Source: Euglena gracilis
Lineage: Eukaryota > Euglenida > Euglenophyceae > Euglenales
Assembly (NCBI GenBank): GCA_039621445.1
Contig: CP154954.1
Coordinates: 33,581,455-33,645,454 of the forward strand
DNA length: 64,000 nt
Direction of reading: 5' to 3'
Made by a program: the position numbers and the translations under genes. Every line of letters starts with the position of its first letter. The stretch's first letter is position 1. Shown here piece after piece: positions 9,704 through 19,248 of this stretch. Below the pieces are notes generated by a model. It was given only the letters and a program-made list of their open reading frames with translations, was not told where the DNA came from and searched no databases.

Positions 9704-12023
9704 TTGGATCAAAAGGTGAGCAAGGACAAAACCAACCCACCTACTTAGGATCAAACAGCAGAGCACAACAAACCTGGGGCTTGAGAGGGTGGGCAAGTAC
9801 CTTTGAATTCAGGTGTTGAGTGGGAGAAAGAATGTGGAAATGAATGCCTTGATTTCCTTGGATAATTGAATTGTCCTTTTTGATCTTTCAATTTTCAATT
9901 GACTTTTGTGCTTTTGTGATTCTCAATTCGAATTCTCAAATTCTTGCTGGAATTTGCTGGTGTTCCAATTCCACTCGCGTGGCGGTTGACTTGCTTTGGA
10001 TATTCCTACTGGGGTTTTTGGGAATTTTCTGGGAAATTTTTGGCTGCCGACGCCAGCGGCAGCCGACACCCCCTCCCTTGCGACGTTAGTCGGACCCGTT
10101 TTTCTGCCCCCCCCCCCCGAACAAAAACGGGGAGAGTGAAAATGATTTTTTTTGTGGGGGGCGAAAATTCTGTTTTTTTTTTGAAACGGGTCCTGTCGCT
10201 TTTTTTTTGAAAATGTGTGTTACGAGTCGGACCCCCCCCCCAGCCATAATATCGGGCACCTTGGGGGACTCTGAAAAATCAGGTCTGCGAGGGAAGCCCC
10301 CCACCCCTTTCCTCCGACAAGCATGGGGAAACGGGTCTTTGAACACAAATCTGAAAAACGATTCCAAACGAAACAAACTCTGGGCACTCCACCCCAAGGC
10401 CTAAGTCCCACGCTGCCCCCCTTGGTGAAAATCCTTTTTGGCAGCTTTCATTGTGTGAGACTTCATTTGTCGATTTTTTTAAAAAAAAAATCAGGGACTT
10501 TGGCCAACAGCGCCTCAGAAAATGACTTGTGTGGGGAAAAGAAAAAGAGAAACCTAGGCATTCCTTTCCAATTCGGGACAGTTGGGTAAGAAAAAGGCAA
10601 ATGGTAAGCAAAAGTGAAAAGTGAGAGGGTAAGCGGTCATATGGAATAGTGTACAATGGGTGTGCGGGTTCGTGTGCGTGTGCGGTTGTGTGTTTTGTGT
10701 GTATGCACGCTCACTTCCTTGTCATGCATTCCAACCGAAAATGACTGGGCTGACTTTTTTGAACGCAAAGATAACAGGGCTTCACATTGGCCCACAGCCA
10801 CTATATCACAGGGCTTTAGTGCCCACGTGGCTGGTTTTTTTTTTCATTGGCCCACAACAGGGCCTATGGACGGAGGAGGGGTCATCTCCGGTCCAGGGTC
10901 CCCCCCCCCCGAGTTCGGATGCCTCCAAGCTGTGTTCCATGTAAAATGCCTTTGACCAATATCCATTATCCAAACCGAATCAAAAAAACTGAGTTCTAAA
11001 GCTCCAACTCGTCTTGTCGTCCACCAGAAAAATTATTAAAATCCCAGGCTTTTTCCAACTCTTTGTGTAAAAATCCTCCAGCAACAAAAATCATCAAAAA
11101 AATCAAAAATCTGGGTCCAACACAGGGCCTACAAAAGCCCTCAACAAAATCCAATACAGAATTCCAACCTCTGACATCCAGCTGAGAACAACCAACCCAA
11201 ACAAAAGCATCCAGCAGCATACCGTTGTTGAGGGGCCAGGCCATCCGGCCCAGCTGTGGGTCCAACCGATTCACTGGAGCCGTAAAACCAACAAATCCGG
11301 CTTGCCAATTTAAATTCACTGCCCCCCCCCCCCCAATCACACGGGGCAATGGGGGTCAAATGACATGGCAAACTCAAAAATACTGAAAATTCAAATCCAA
11401 TTTTCTCAGCCAAAGCGATTTTTAGCTGCCCCCCCCCCCAGTCACATGGGGCCATGGGGGTCAATCTGGCTTCAGCCTCCAAACAAAAAATCACAAACCT
11501 GGGCCGTAATATCCAAACCGACTGAAATCTCACACATGTCAAAGGACGGGCCTTCACAATGTCGCCCCCCCCCCCCCACCGTCAACCAATGTGGGGAGGG
11601 CCATGGGTTAAAAATTCCTGGCTGCAAAATCAGAATCCCCATTCGACAAATAAAATGGGAAAAATGGAAATTTCATCAAACCCCGTCACATCTGGGGTGT
11701 GACCAAAACAATCACGGTCACAATATGATGCATTCCTGTCCCCACCCAAACGTCTCACAGGGGTATCCAATTCTGAGTCAAAAAATTCCAACCGTAAAGC
11801 CAAAACTGATTTTGATCCACCACACCAACAAAAAACAGGGCTCAACACAGCCCCCCCCCCAGCTGCACGAGGAGGGAGAAAAAATGGCTCCAAACCACAT
11901 GCAAAATCCTGAGACCCAAAAACATGAAAAATCTGATTCAGCGCTGTGGGAGCAGCCAACCTGGCCTGGACCTGGGCTTTGGCCGTGCATCGGGCCACTG
12001 CCCACTGCAGGCTCTTGAGGTCG

Positions 12024-12251
12024 TTAAGCTTCTCTCCCCAGCACTTCAGTAAAATAAATGTACCCACCATTCTGGGATTCCATAAACGATCCACAATTGT
12101 AATCATGCCAATCGTAATCATGTGATTCAATTGCTTGGGTCCCATTGATGTCATTGAAATCGGTTCTCATCTCATCGAAATGTTCATCCCAGTCTTTGAA
12201 GTCAATTCTTTGCAAACTGTTGAAGTCTTTGAATTCAATAAATTCAGTCAA
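12024..12251 (-). CDS. Small acidic unit ORF (75 aa), function unknown
   Basis: Opens FIEFKDFNSLQ and continues with a segment rich in Asp, Glu, His and Tyr (HDYDWHDYN). Essentially the same peptide is encoded at 30120-30347 and 35208-35435. It lies on the same strand as, and downstream of, the Trp-rich ORF, so it could be a downstream exon. No known domain recognised. Confidence 0.3.
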   Translation of the reverse strand: MTEFIEFKDFNSLQRIDFKDWDEHFDEMRTDFNDINGTQAIESHDYDWHDYNCGSFMESQNGGYIYFTEVLGREA

Positions 12252-12264
12252 AATCCTTGATAAC

Positions 12265-12495
12265 TTAACTGCTTTGCTCCTTCATTTCGTGATTGCTGCT
12301 TGAACCTGCATGACAAGGCACACACACACGCACAAAATTCACCACTGGCAACACAGAAGGCAGATTTCTGAATTTTCTCACTGAACCGAACCTGAAAATG
12401 CCACTGAACTCTGAACCAAAACGGCACTTAAAATCTGTATCTTGATCCATCAAATGGGTCACACGAAAACTGTATAAGCAAGTCTCAAACTGCAA
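12265..12495 (-). CDS. Small conserved unit ORF (U2 version)
   Basis: Matches 30340-30591 and 35428-35679, but ends at an early TAA after EQSS where those copies read Gln and continue to QVIKDFD. Function unknown. Confidence 0.3.
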   Translation of the reverse strand: MQFETCLYSFRVTHLMDQDTDFKCRFGSEFSGIFRFGSVRKFRNLPSVLPVVNFVRVCVPCHAGSSSNHEMKEQSS

Positions 12496-13540
12496 AAATT
12501 ACCATTGGGAGTTTTGCATTGTGAGGCGTCCCCCACTTCTGAGTTTTTCTCCCTCAAGCAAACTCCACAGCCGAAAAAATGCCGCAGAAAGTGTTACCCA
12601 CAGATCAACAGATTTTTCACTGAAAAACTGAACTGAATGCCACTGATGATGCCACTGCTGGGCCCAAAAATGAATTTTCCTCAGGGGTGTCTTTTCCTCC
12701 TGGGGTTAATCCACCTTGGTTCCCAAGACTGAAAAACTGAAAACTGTTTCCTGAGCCCTTAGATGGATGGCCACAGGGGTGTTTATTCCTGGCCTGGGTC
12801 TAGCCCCACCCTCGGAACCCCTCTTTGCGCGCTTTCCAAAAAACTTTTTGGTTCGAGTGGTCCATTAGAGGTCTCCCCTGCCTCAGGATTTGGCAAAAAC
12901 CCAGATAAAACCTGCCACAGGACTGCTGGGCTGCCACACTCGAAAACCACAATAAAAGTGGACTGAAAAATACCAAAAAACTGTGCGGATTCTCCAACAT
13001 ATGTCCCTGTCCGGGGGTAAGTTTCTCTCTGGAAAAACTGTCCCGTGACAAAAGGGACCAGCAAAAACACAAACCAAAATTCCAACCTGAAATGTCTGAT
13101 TTGTCCCCGTCGGGGATGGTGACACATTTCAATGCCGTGCCCCACCCCAAATGACATTTGGGACAAGAACCGAAAACTGAAAACTCTGAAACTGAAACTG
13201 AAAGATCATTGATCTGGCTGCCTGGACACTAGGAGAAATTCCCAAGCATCGTGGCTGGGCGTCTCCATTTAAGTGGAAAGCAACTGGGGAAAAACATGCA
13301 CCCCAGAAACCAGATTCAAAATGTTTGTCTTGGCTGTTTTTCCATAAGCCAAACTCTGTAAACTGAAAATCCAGATTTAAACTTCTGGCTGATTACGCAT
13401 CTGCCTCCAACACCAGGTCACCATGAAAAACGTATCACAAAACAATCACAAAGCCACAAGCAAACCACAAAAACATACTGATCTGTAAACTGCTGTGCGG
13501 TGCCAGTCAGTGGTTAGACCTGTGAAAAGACCTCAAAAAA

Positions 13541-14848
13541 TCACCACCACCATTGATGCGGTGGAAACCACCCCCAGCTGTTCCAGGGATTTAAATGCCA
13601 GTCCCAACCCCACCAATCTTGAAACCAACTTGGTCTCAAAAACTGAAAGTCGGTCCAAATGCTTTTGGCAGGCCTCCAGAATTTTTTTGTCTGTCTGAAT
13701 TTTCTTGGCTGTGCGGCAAAATCTGAGGAAGATTTCTCAGAAGACACTGATGACGGCTGCAAATTTATGACATGTCCAGAAGTCAGGTTCACAGGCACAA
13801 AGTTTTCTGGACTTGGAAATTTTTCACTGGGCTGTAACCTTTCAGTGATTTCAAACATTTTCAGCCGTTCCTCCAGAATCTTTTCTTCACTCTCCAGCCG
13901 TTTTGACAGAGCCTCGCCCTTCTCACACAGGGACTGGATGCTTTCAGAAAAACGGTGTTCAATTTCACTGCAAGTTCGTGTCAAAAGGTCATGAAAACCA
14001 TCTGCCAAATTTCTCAGACGGGTTTCAATTTCAGCCATCCGTCCTTCCAAGTGGCTGGACTCACTTTGGCTGGGCACTTCCTCCAGTTTCGTCAGCCTCT
14101 CGTTCAGAGAAAAAGTGTTTGAAAACAATTCTGTGATACCTGCCTCAACTTTTTGCCACCACTCATCCCAAGGGTCATAAAAAGTTTCAGGTTTTGTGAC
14201 CTCTGAAGTTTCCACACTGTCTGATTTGACACTCAGCTGTCCGGATTCAGATTCACACCGCACAACTCTCATTTGCAAAACATTTGGACAAGGGTCAAAA
14301 CTTTCTTGTTTAACTTCAGGTTCTCCTGGCAGTGAGCTTGTTGGGCTTACCCCTGACGGTTTACAAGATTGACATGGAGAAGATGAGTCAGGGCCATGAG
14401 AATGTCCAATGGCTGCTTCACATCTGAGTTTCCAAAACTCCCTCTGAGACGCCAGAAGTTCAGCCTCCCTTTTTCTTTGTTCCTCTGTTTGGGTATCACT
14501 CAATTCAATTCCCAACAATTTGAATTGGTCACTGTATTCCTTGAATTCTTTGTCATCAACAGAATCTAAAAATTCTTCACTGACAGAGTCAGTGAAGCCA
14601 CCTCTGCGTACCATGTTGGGGGTCTTGGGGGACCCTGCTCGCCCGGGGGGGCTGCTGCTTTCGCTGGGGCCACAATTTCCCTTTTCTGGCCCTGGTGGGC
14701 TCAGGCCAGGGCCTTTGGCAAGTTGGGCCCCGTTTTCAAATAAATCCACAGGCGGTAATGGGGGTGAGGTGTGCCCCCCCGACCCAGGTCCCCCTGTCTC
14801 CCCGCGTAGGATCGTTTTTAGCCTCCACTGTTTTGCCTTTTCAAACAT
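13541..14848 (-). CDS. Trp-rich coiled-coil protein of the tandem unit (intact copy, 435 aa)
   Basis: Unknown protein and the longest frame in the unit. I start it at the ATG at 14846-14848 (MFEKAKQ); the frame is open further upstream to 14941 without another ATG. From the N-terminus it has a Gly/Pro-rich segment, an acidic segment (EEFLDSVDDKEF), a Cys pair CQSC, then about 150 residues of predicted coiled coil (LTKLEEV, IETRLRNLADGF, LSKRLESEEKILEERLKMFE), and finally a basic segment leading into FQDWWGWDWHLNPW and a WWW terminus. The layout is reminiscent of a gag-like structural protein, but no zinc knuckle is present, so that is only a guess. The copies at 8390-9703, 31637-32890 and 36725-38029 carry point stops or small indels. 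Confidence 0.5.
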   Translation of the reverse strand: MFEKAKQWRLKTILRGETGGPGSGGHTSPPLPPVDLFENGAQLAKGPGLSPPGPEKGNCGPSESSSPPGRAGSPKTPNMVRRGGFTDSVSEEFLDSVDDKEFKEYSDQFKLLGIELSDTQTEEQRKREAELLASQREFWKLRCEAAIGHSHGPDSSSPCQSCKPSGVSPTSSLPGEPEVKQESFDPCPNVLQMRVVRCESESGQLSVKSDSVETSEVTKPETFYDPWDEWWQKVEAGITELFSNTFSLNERLTKLEEVPSQSESSHLEGRMAEIETRLRNLADGFHDLLTRTCSEIEHRFSESIQSLCEKGEALSKRLESEEKILEERLKMFEITERLQPSEKFPSPENFVPVNLTSGHVINLQPSSVSSEKSSSDFAAQPRKFRQTKKFWRPAKSIWTDFQFLRPSWFQDWWGWDWHLNPWNSWGWFPPHQWWW

Positions 14849-15213
14849 TTGGATCAAAAGGTGAGCAAGGACAAAACCAACCCACCTACTTAGGATCAAA
14901 CAGCAGAGCACAACAAACCTGGGGCTTGAGAGGGTGGGCAAGTACCTTTGAATTCAGGTGTTGAGTGGGAGAAAGAATGTGGAAATGAATGCCTTGATTT
15001 CCTTGGATAATTGAATTGTCCTTTTTGATCTTTCAATTTTCAATTGACTTTTGTGCTTTTGTGATTCTCAATTCGAATTCTCAAATTCTTGCTGGAATTT
15101 GCTGGTGTTCCAATTCCACTCGCGTGGCGGTTGACTTGCTTTGGATATTCCTACTGGGGTTTTTGGGAATTTTCTGGGAAATTTTTGGCTGCCGACGCCA
15201 GCGGCAGCCGACA
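14586..15213. repeat. Tandem macro-repeat unit U3 (partial, cut by element A)
   Basis: Identical in layout to the start of U2, up to the inverted repeat GGCTGCCG...CGGCAGCC. Unit sequence ends at 15213, where element A begins. The same breakpoint occurs at 38398 in the duplicated copy. Confidence 0.85.
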
Positions 15214-16278
15214 ACTCTCACCCGCACAGGACTTCGGCCTAACCCAGCACACCAGAGTAATCCAAAAAAAAAAATAAGGCGGCAAGGCGCAAGGGCGCAA
15301 ACCAGAAGGGCCCGGCGAGGAGGTCCGAGGGAAACGGAGTATTGCGTCCCTGAGGAGCTCCTTCCACCGCACCTGTTTACCATCCGGGGATGCAACTCCT
15401 GCAGTTTGACCCAGACAGCCGGATCGGAAGAGCGGTGGGTTCCTTCGAACAAGAGAACTTGCAGGGCCTTCGCAGGGGCCCCTTCCCCCACCAACGTGCG
15501 GGCACGGCGGAGAACAGCGGCCGGTATGGCGGCGGGCTCGGTGCGTGCTCTTTTGGCTGCCCGCGTCTCGATGGACGCTGGTGGGAGACGGGTGGCGTTT
15601 CTCAGCTCTGTCATCAGCGTTCCATTGTCCCCTTGCCGGAACAGTTGGACGCGCCGCCTGATCGCGGTGGAGATGTCCTCATCGGCCTCACGCCCCGCAC
15701 TTTGGACTGTCCGAAGCAGTTTGGGGAAGGCGAGGGTGGCGAACAGGCTGTCCATGGTTGGCCTGCTGACGTATTCCTCTATGACATTGGAGAGGGTCTC
15801 GGACACGTCACGTTGGTTGGCCGCAGGCACATGAAGGATCGTGTTTGCGCGGCAGAGGAAGACCTCCTGGAGGTTGGCCGGCTGGGGCGGGATGGTGATT
15901 CCGGGCGGGCCACCGTGACGGAGGTCAGAGTTCTTTCCGCTTTGGTCGACCACCACAGCCGCGGGTGTGTCGTCAGCTGGGTGTGCTAAATCGTTTTGTG
16001 CTGTCACGAGGCGCCTCCGCGGACACGACAACCGACGTGGCTGACCTCTTTCTGCCTCCCGGCGGACCTGGGTTGCTTTCAATGTCCCCGCAGTACAAGA
16101 GGCTCCCTCGGCCCGTCTTGGCGGGCGCTCGGCAATAGGGGAGTTGTCCATTAGGTTGATCATAATGTGGTCCACGGTGCACCGGGGAGTCACGGCAGGT
16201 AAGCGCGATTCCCCTTCGGCGATTGGTTGGGAAAGCCCTCCTACACACCGGCGCCGCCAAGGACTAAGTGGGCCGGCT
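15214..16278 (-). pseudogene. Element A 5' part: 2A, gag-like block, start of RT (inverted)
   Basis: On the minus strand the 2A motif is followed by a gag-like block with LHVPAANQRDVS and FATLAFPKLLRTV, then the RT entry motif RFPRTSSPGPSGLRP. The 2A is in a frame (15973-16260) one step away from the main frame (15081-16337), so a frameshift separates them, as in E. Relative to A', a deletion of about 50 bp near 15388 breaks the frame before the RT motif. The open frame beyond 15214 into unit DNA is accidental. Confidence 0.72.
16063..16092 (-). other. 2A ribosome-skipping motif of element A
   Basis: Minus-strand codons read CGDIESNPGP, preceded by GRGSLLY. The core is identical to that of element E although the surrounding protein differs. 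Confidence 0.85.
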
Positions 16279-18190
16279 GAGTCCCCTGCAGGTAGGGGTT
16301 GGGGTCCCCAATGCGTCCGAATCCGTCGCCATGGCAACCCAAAGTCTGGTCCGGAAACTGGATCCGCAGGGGAACTGGGCCATTCTTCAGGTGGACCTGA
16401 AGAACGCCTTCAACACACCGGACAGAAATGTCCTTCTACAAGAAGCGCAAACGCGCACTCCAGCGCTTTTCAACTACCTGCGCTTCGCCTACGGCCAGCC
16501 GGCACCGTTGTTCAGCGGAGGACGCGTGCTCCACTCCACGAGAGGCACACACCAGGGTTGCCCCCTGGGACCCCCTGGCTTTGCAGTGGGCCTCCACACC
16601 ATCAGCGAGACCATCAGCCAGCAAGCAGAGTTGCTCTGGTCCTCATGGTACCTGGATGATGGGGTGCTTGTCGGTGAGCCCTGGGCTTTGCAGAAGTGCC
16701 TCGAGTTCCTGCGGACCGAAGGCGCACGCAACGGGGTCCAATTGAACCCGGCGAAATGCGTCGTATGGGGTCCGGCTGCTGGCGCACTCCCTGACCGCGA
16801 GAAGGTTCAAGTTGTACCCTGGGTCGAGGGCTCTGGGATCACTGTCCTGGGCTGCCCCGTCGACTTCCCAACCACGGCAGGGCACACAGTGGCAGCATGG
16901 ACGGAGGCAACAACCAAGCTGGAACAGGCTGCGGACCTAGTCACCTCGGTCACTGACCCCCAGCTGGCGCACCACATCCTGAGGTCTTGACTGGACGGCT
17001 GCAGAGTTAACCACCTCCTGCGCGCCTCTGATCCCTACCAGGCGCAGGGTGAAGTGATTCGGTGCAGTGAGACGATCTTCGGTGCCTTTAAGGACATCAT
17101 CGGCCAAGCCCTCAGCACAGACCACCGCCTGCAGGCCTCGCTACCGCTGTCACAAGGTGGGTGTGGCCTTCGTATTCCCGCCTCCCACCAAGCAGCAGCC
17201 CGTACCGCCGCCCTGTGCCAGTTCTACACACATGGACATAAGCGGGTCGCATGTCCAAGCTACGCGGCCGCCCCGGACGACCGGCTCTGCCAGCAAGCCG
17301 CCAGTGACCTTGGCTCCGTCCTCGGCACCCGTCACCCTGAGAGCAACCGGCTGACAGCATCAGCAGCCTTCGCCTCTGCATCGGCAAATGACACCTCGCA
17401 GAAATGGTGGCAGACCCAACTATCCAAGGCCCATGTGGACGCCCTCATCGCCACGTGGTCTGCAAGGGACCAGACACGTCTTATGGAACAGCTCAACGGT
17501 ATCGGCCACGGCTGGATGGCAGCAGCCCCCAATGAGGCTCTGCACACGGTGATTGAGCCCACCGACTACTGCCTTGGCCTAAAGTGGTGGCTTGGGCTGC
17601 CCCTGGCTGACACGCCAACCACGTGCGCGGGGTGCCATTCTGTGGCAGACATCCACGGGGATCACGACATGTGCTGCATTCGGAACAACTTTGCAAGCCG
17701 ACACAACGCCGTTCAGGAAGCCTTATTCAACCTCCTTTCCGCGAACGGCCAGAGTGTCCAACGCGAGGTGCCAGTACCAAACCAGCCAGACGCCTCCCTG
17801 CGACCAGCGGACCTGTTGCTGGCAACATGGCAAGACGGGAAACCGACCGCGGTAGACATCGCGGTTGCACACGGCTGGCAGTCTGCTGAGAGGACAGCGT
17901 CCAGGGAACGATGGAGAACCTTCCTCAAACGGAAGGAGACCGCAAAGCACGCCAAGTACTACATATTGTGCCGAAACGGGGGCTGGTCCTTTGCCACGCT
18001 GGCATTTGGGACATGGGGAGGCCTGGGCCCGGAGAGCGCCAAGCTGCTGACAAGACTGATCGAACGATCGACCTCCTGGGATCAAGGCGACGTGCGTTTG
18101 ACGCGGCAGGCTGAGAGCTACCAGAGCTTGGCATTGGCCCTGTTCAAGCAGATCACTCAGTTGCTACGACCGAAGCATGTGCTTCGCTGA
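16279..18190 (+). pseudogene. Element A 3' part: RT palm, thumb, Cys/His cluster and endonuclease
   Basis: One frame runs from 16268 to 18190, interrupted only by a TGA at 16988-16990. RT boxes: DLKNAFN near 16396, THQGCPLGPPGFA near 16548, catalytic YLDD at 16649-16660, LNPAKCVVWGP near 16744. The TGA falls where E and B have Cys in (R)-C-LD(A/G)C(K/R)VN. Downstream are a Cys/His cluster (CAGCHSVADIHGDHDMCC, from 17624) and an RLE motif, PAD at 17804-17812 with VDIAV about 15 codons later (Asp at 17855), matching the PD...D pattern of R2-type endonucleases. The protein would nick target DNA and prime cDNA synthesis. This copy lacks part of the RT fingers and is interrupted, so it is dead. 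Confidence 0.82.
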
Positions 18191-18712
18191 TTCACTGTCT
18201 AACATCTGACAGCGATACCAGCAACACGGACCTCGACCCGGCTGACCCCGGCTGGCCACTACACGTCTCCACCGGCGGCTCATCTACCTCCGACAAAAGA
18301 TCAGGACAAGGCACGACGCAGATGGCCGCCCAAAGGGCGAGGCCATCGGCGCAAACGATACACAAAGGCATTCATCCGCTACCGGCATTCCCGGCACAGA
18401 GGGCGCACCAAGACAGCCTACGAAGCAGCCACTGCTCCCAGAACACGGACAATACGGTTCAACGCTACAGGCACAAGCCTCTACTGCCGCTGCCCGCGGG
18501 CACCTTAACCTCCCTGCCATTCAACCACCTCCTCACCCACTTTCTCCCACGCCCCGCGAACCTCCTCACCCTGTCATCCCCTTGCGCTTTATACTTTATA
18601 ATGAAGATGGGCTTTGCCCGTTTTCCACCCGCTGAGCCCTGCGACAGTCGATACCTCTGCCTATCCATGGGGTTCCCCCTTCTGTCCATAGCCCCTGTCT
18701 CCCCGGAACACT
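18191..18712 (+). other. Element A 3' untranslated region
   Basis: No convincing ORF. It contains GATGGGCTTTGCCCG near 18605, an imperfect hairpin whose counterpart GAACATGGGTCTTGCCC occurs in the 3' region of D' near 51366, which suggests a conserved 3' structure between the two families. Confidence 0.55.
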
Positions 18713-18763
18713 CAAATCCAGTAGGCTGTGCCACTGGTCGGTGGATTCGGTTCGCCCCACCAC
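18713..18763 (+). repeat. Shared non-LTR 3' tail (element A)
   Basis: About 50 bp found at the 3' end of six element families in this window. It can fold as CCAGT-A-GGC-TGT-GCC-ACTGG and then GGTGG...CCACC. Other copies: 18831-18881, 24381-24431, 41952-42002, 42070-42352 (split), 47258-47308, 51441-51491, 51980-52029 and 52085-52136. Confidence 0.8.
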
Positions 18764-18830
18764 AGTATTTTTGTCTCATGTGGAAAAAAAACGACGACTT
18801 GCAGCCTTCTTCTCACTGGAGAAGGACACG

Positions 18831-18881
18831 GTGGTGGGGCGAGCCGAGTCCACCGACTAGTGGCACAGCCTACTGGATTTG
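18831..18881 (-). repeat. Shared non-LTR 3' tail (element B), facing that of A
   Basis: Inverted copy of the tail, 67 bp away from the tail of A, so the two elements stand tail to tail. The pair forms a large inverted repeat. Confidence 0.8.
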
Positions 18882-19248
18882 AGTGCTCAGGGGGAGGGCT
18901 ATATACAGAAGCGGAAGCAGCAGTCTGTCAGAGGTAGAGGTACAGGAGAAGGCGTGTAAAGCCGAGCGGTCTTGGTAGCAGCGGAGACGGAGGGACGAGG
19001 GGAAACTTGGCGGATGAGGTGCGTTGGGGGTGAGAGGCGGAGGGCGTGGTGGCTGGTGTGTGTGTGTGTGTGTGTGTTTTGTGTGTGCTTGCGGTTTTTT
19101 TTTTGGAGGGATGGGATGTGAGATTGGTAGGTCATCTTTGCTCAATCCATTGCATATGGGCTATGGGTGGTGGGATCCACCTCTCCAGATGGCTCCGCCA
19201 CCGCACCCCATGCCAGCTGGCGGGCCACTTCTCTTGCCAATGTGAGAC
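18882..19248 (-). other. Element B 3' untranslated region with GT microsatellite
   Basis: Contains (TG)n at about 19058-19078 followed by a T-rich run. The number of TG repeats is lower in B' (about 42527-42545). No gene seen. Confidence 0.55.

Larger units (their letters stand above)
9441..14585. repeat. Tandem macro-repeat unit U2 (5,145 bp)
   Basis: Head-to-tail with U1 and U3. It contains, on the minus strand, the Trp-rich ORF (whose start lies just inside U3), two small acidic ORFs at 12024-12495, and non-coding DNA with C9-C12 tracts at conserved positions (about 10109, 10231, 10900, 11323, 11430, 11566, 11852). The interval 9860-11600 has no supported gene. A GC-rich inverted repeat GGCTGCCG...CGGCAGCC lies at about 10041-10063. 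Confidence 0.88.
15214..18763 (+). mobile_element. Non-LTR retrotransposon A (RLE type) with inverted 5' part
   Basis: The 3' two-thirds (16279-18763) read on the plus strand and the 5' third (15214 to about 16278) on the minus strand. The two pieces meet with the element's 5' end inside, and roughly 110 residues of the RT fingers are missing between SPGPSGLRP (minus piece) and VGVGVPNAS (plus piece). Inversion plus a junction deletion is the signature of twin priming during target-primed reverse transcription. The element ends in the shared 3' tail at 18713-18763. A near-identical copy, A', lies at 38399-42002. Confidence 0.8.

Noticed and set aside
15390-15989. Plus-strand 199-200 codon ORFs at 15390-15989 and 38626-39228
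   Set aside because: They are antisense to the gag-like block of A, which has clear homologs in B, D and E.
16988-16990. TGA read as selenocysteine or reassigned
   Set aside because: Only isolated cases in decaying elements; nonsense mutation is simpler, and no SECIS-like element was looked for successfully.
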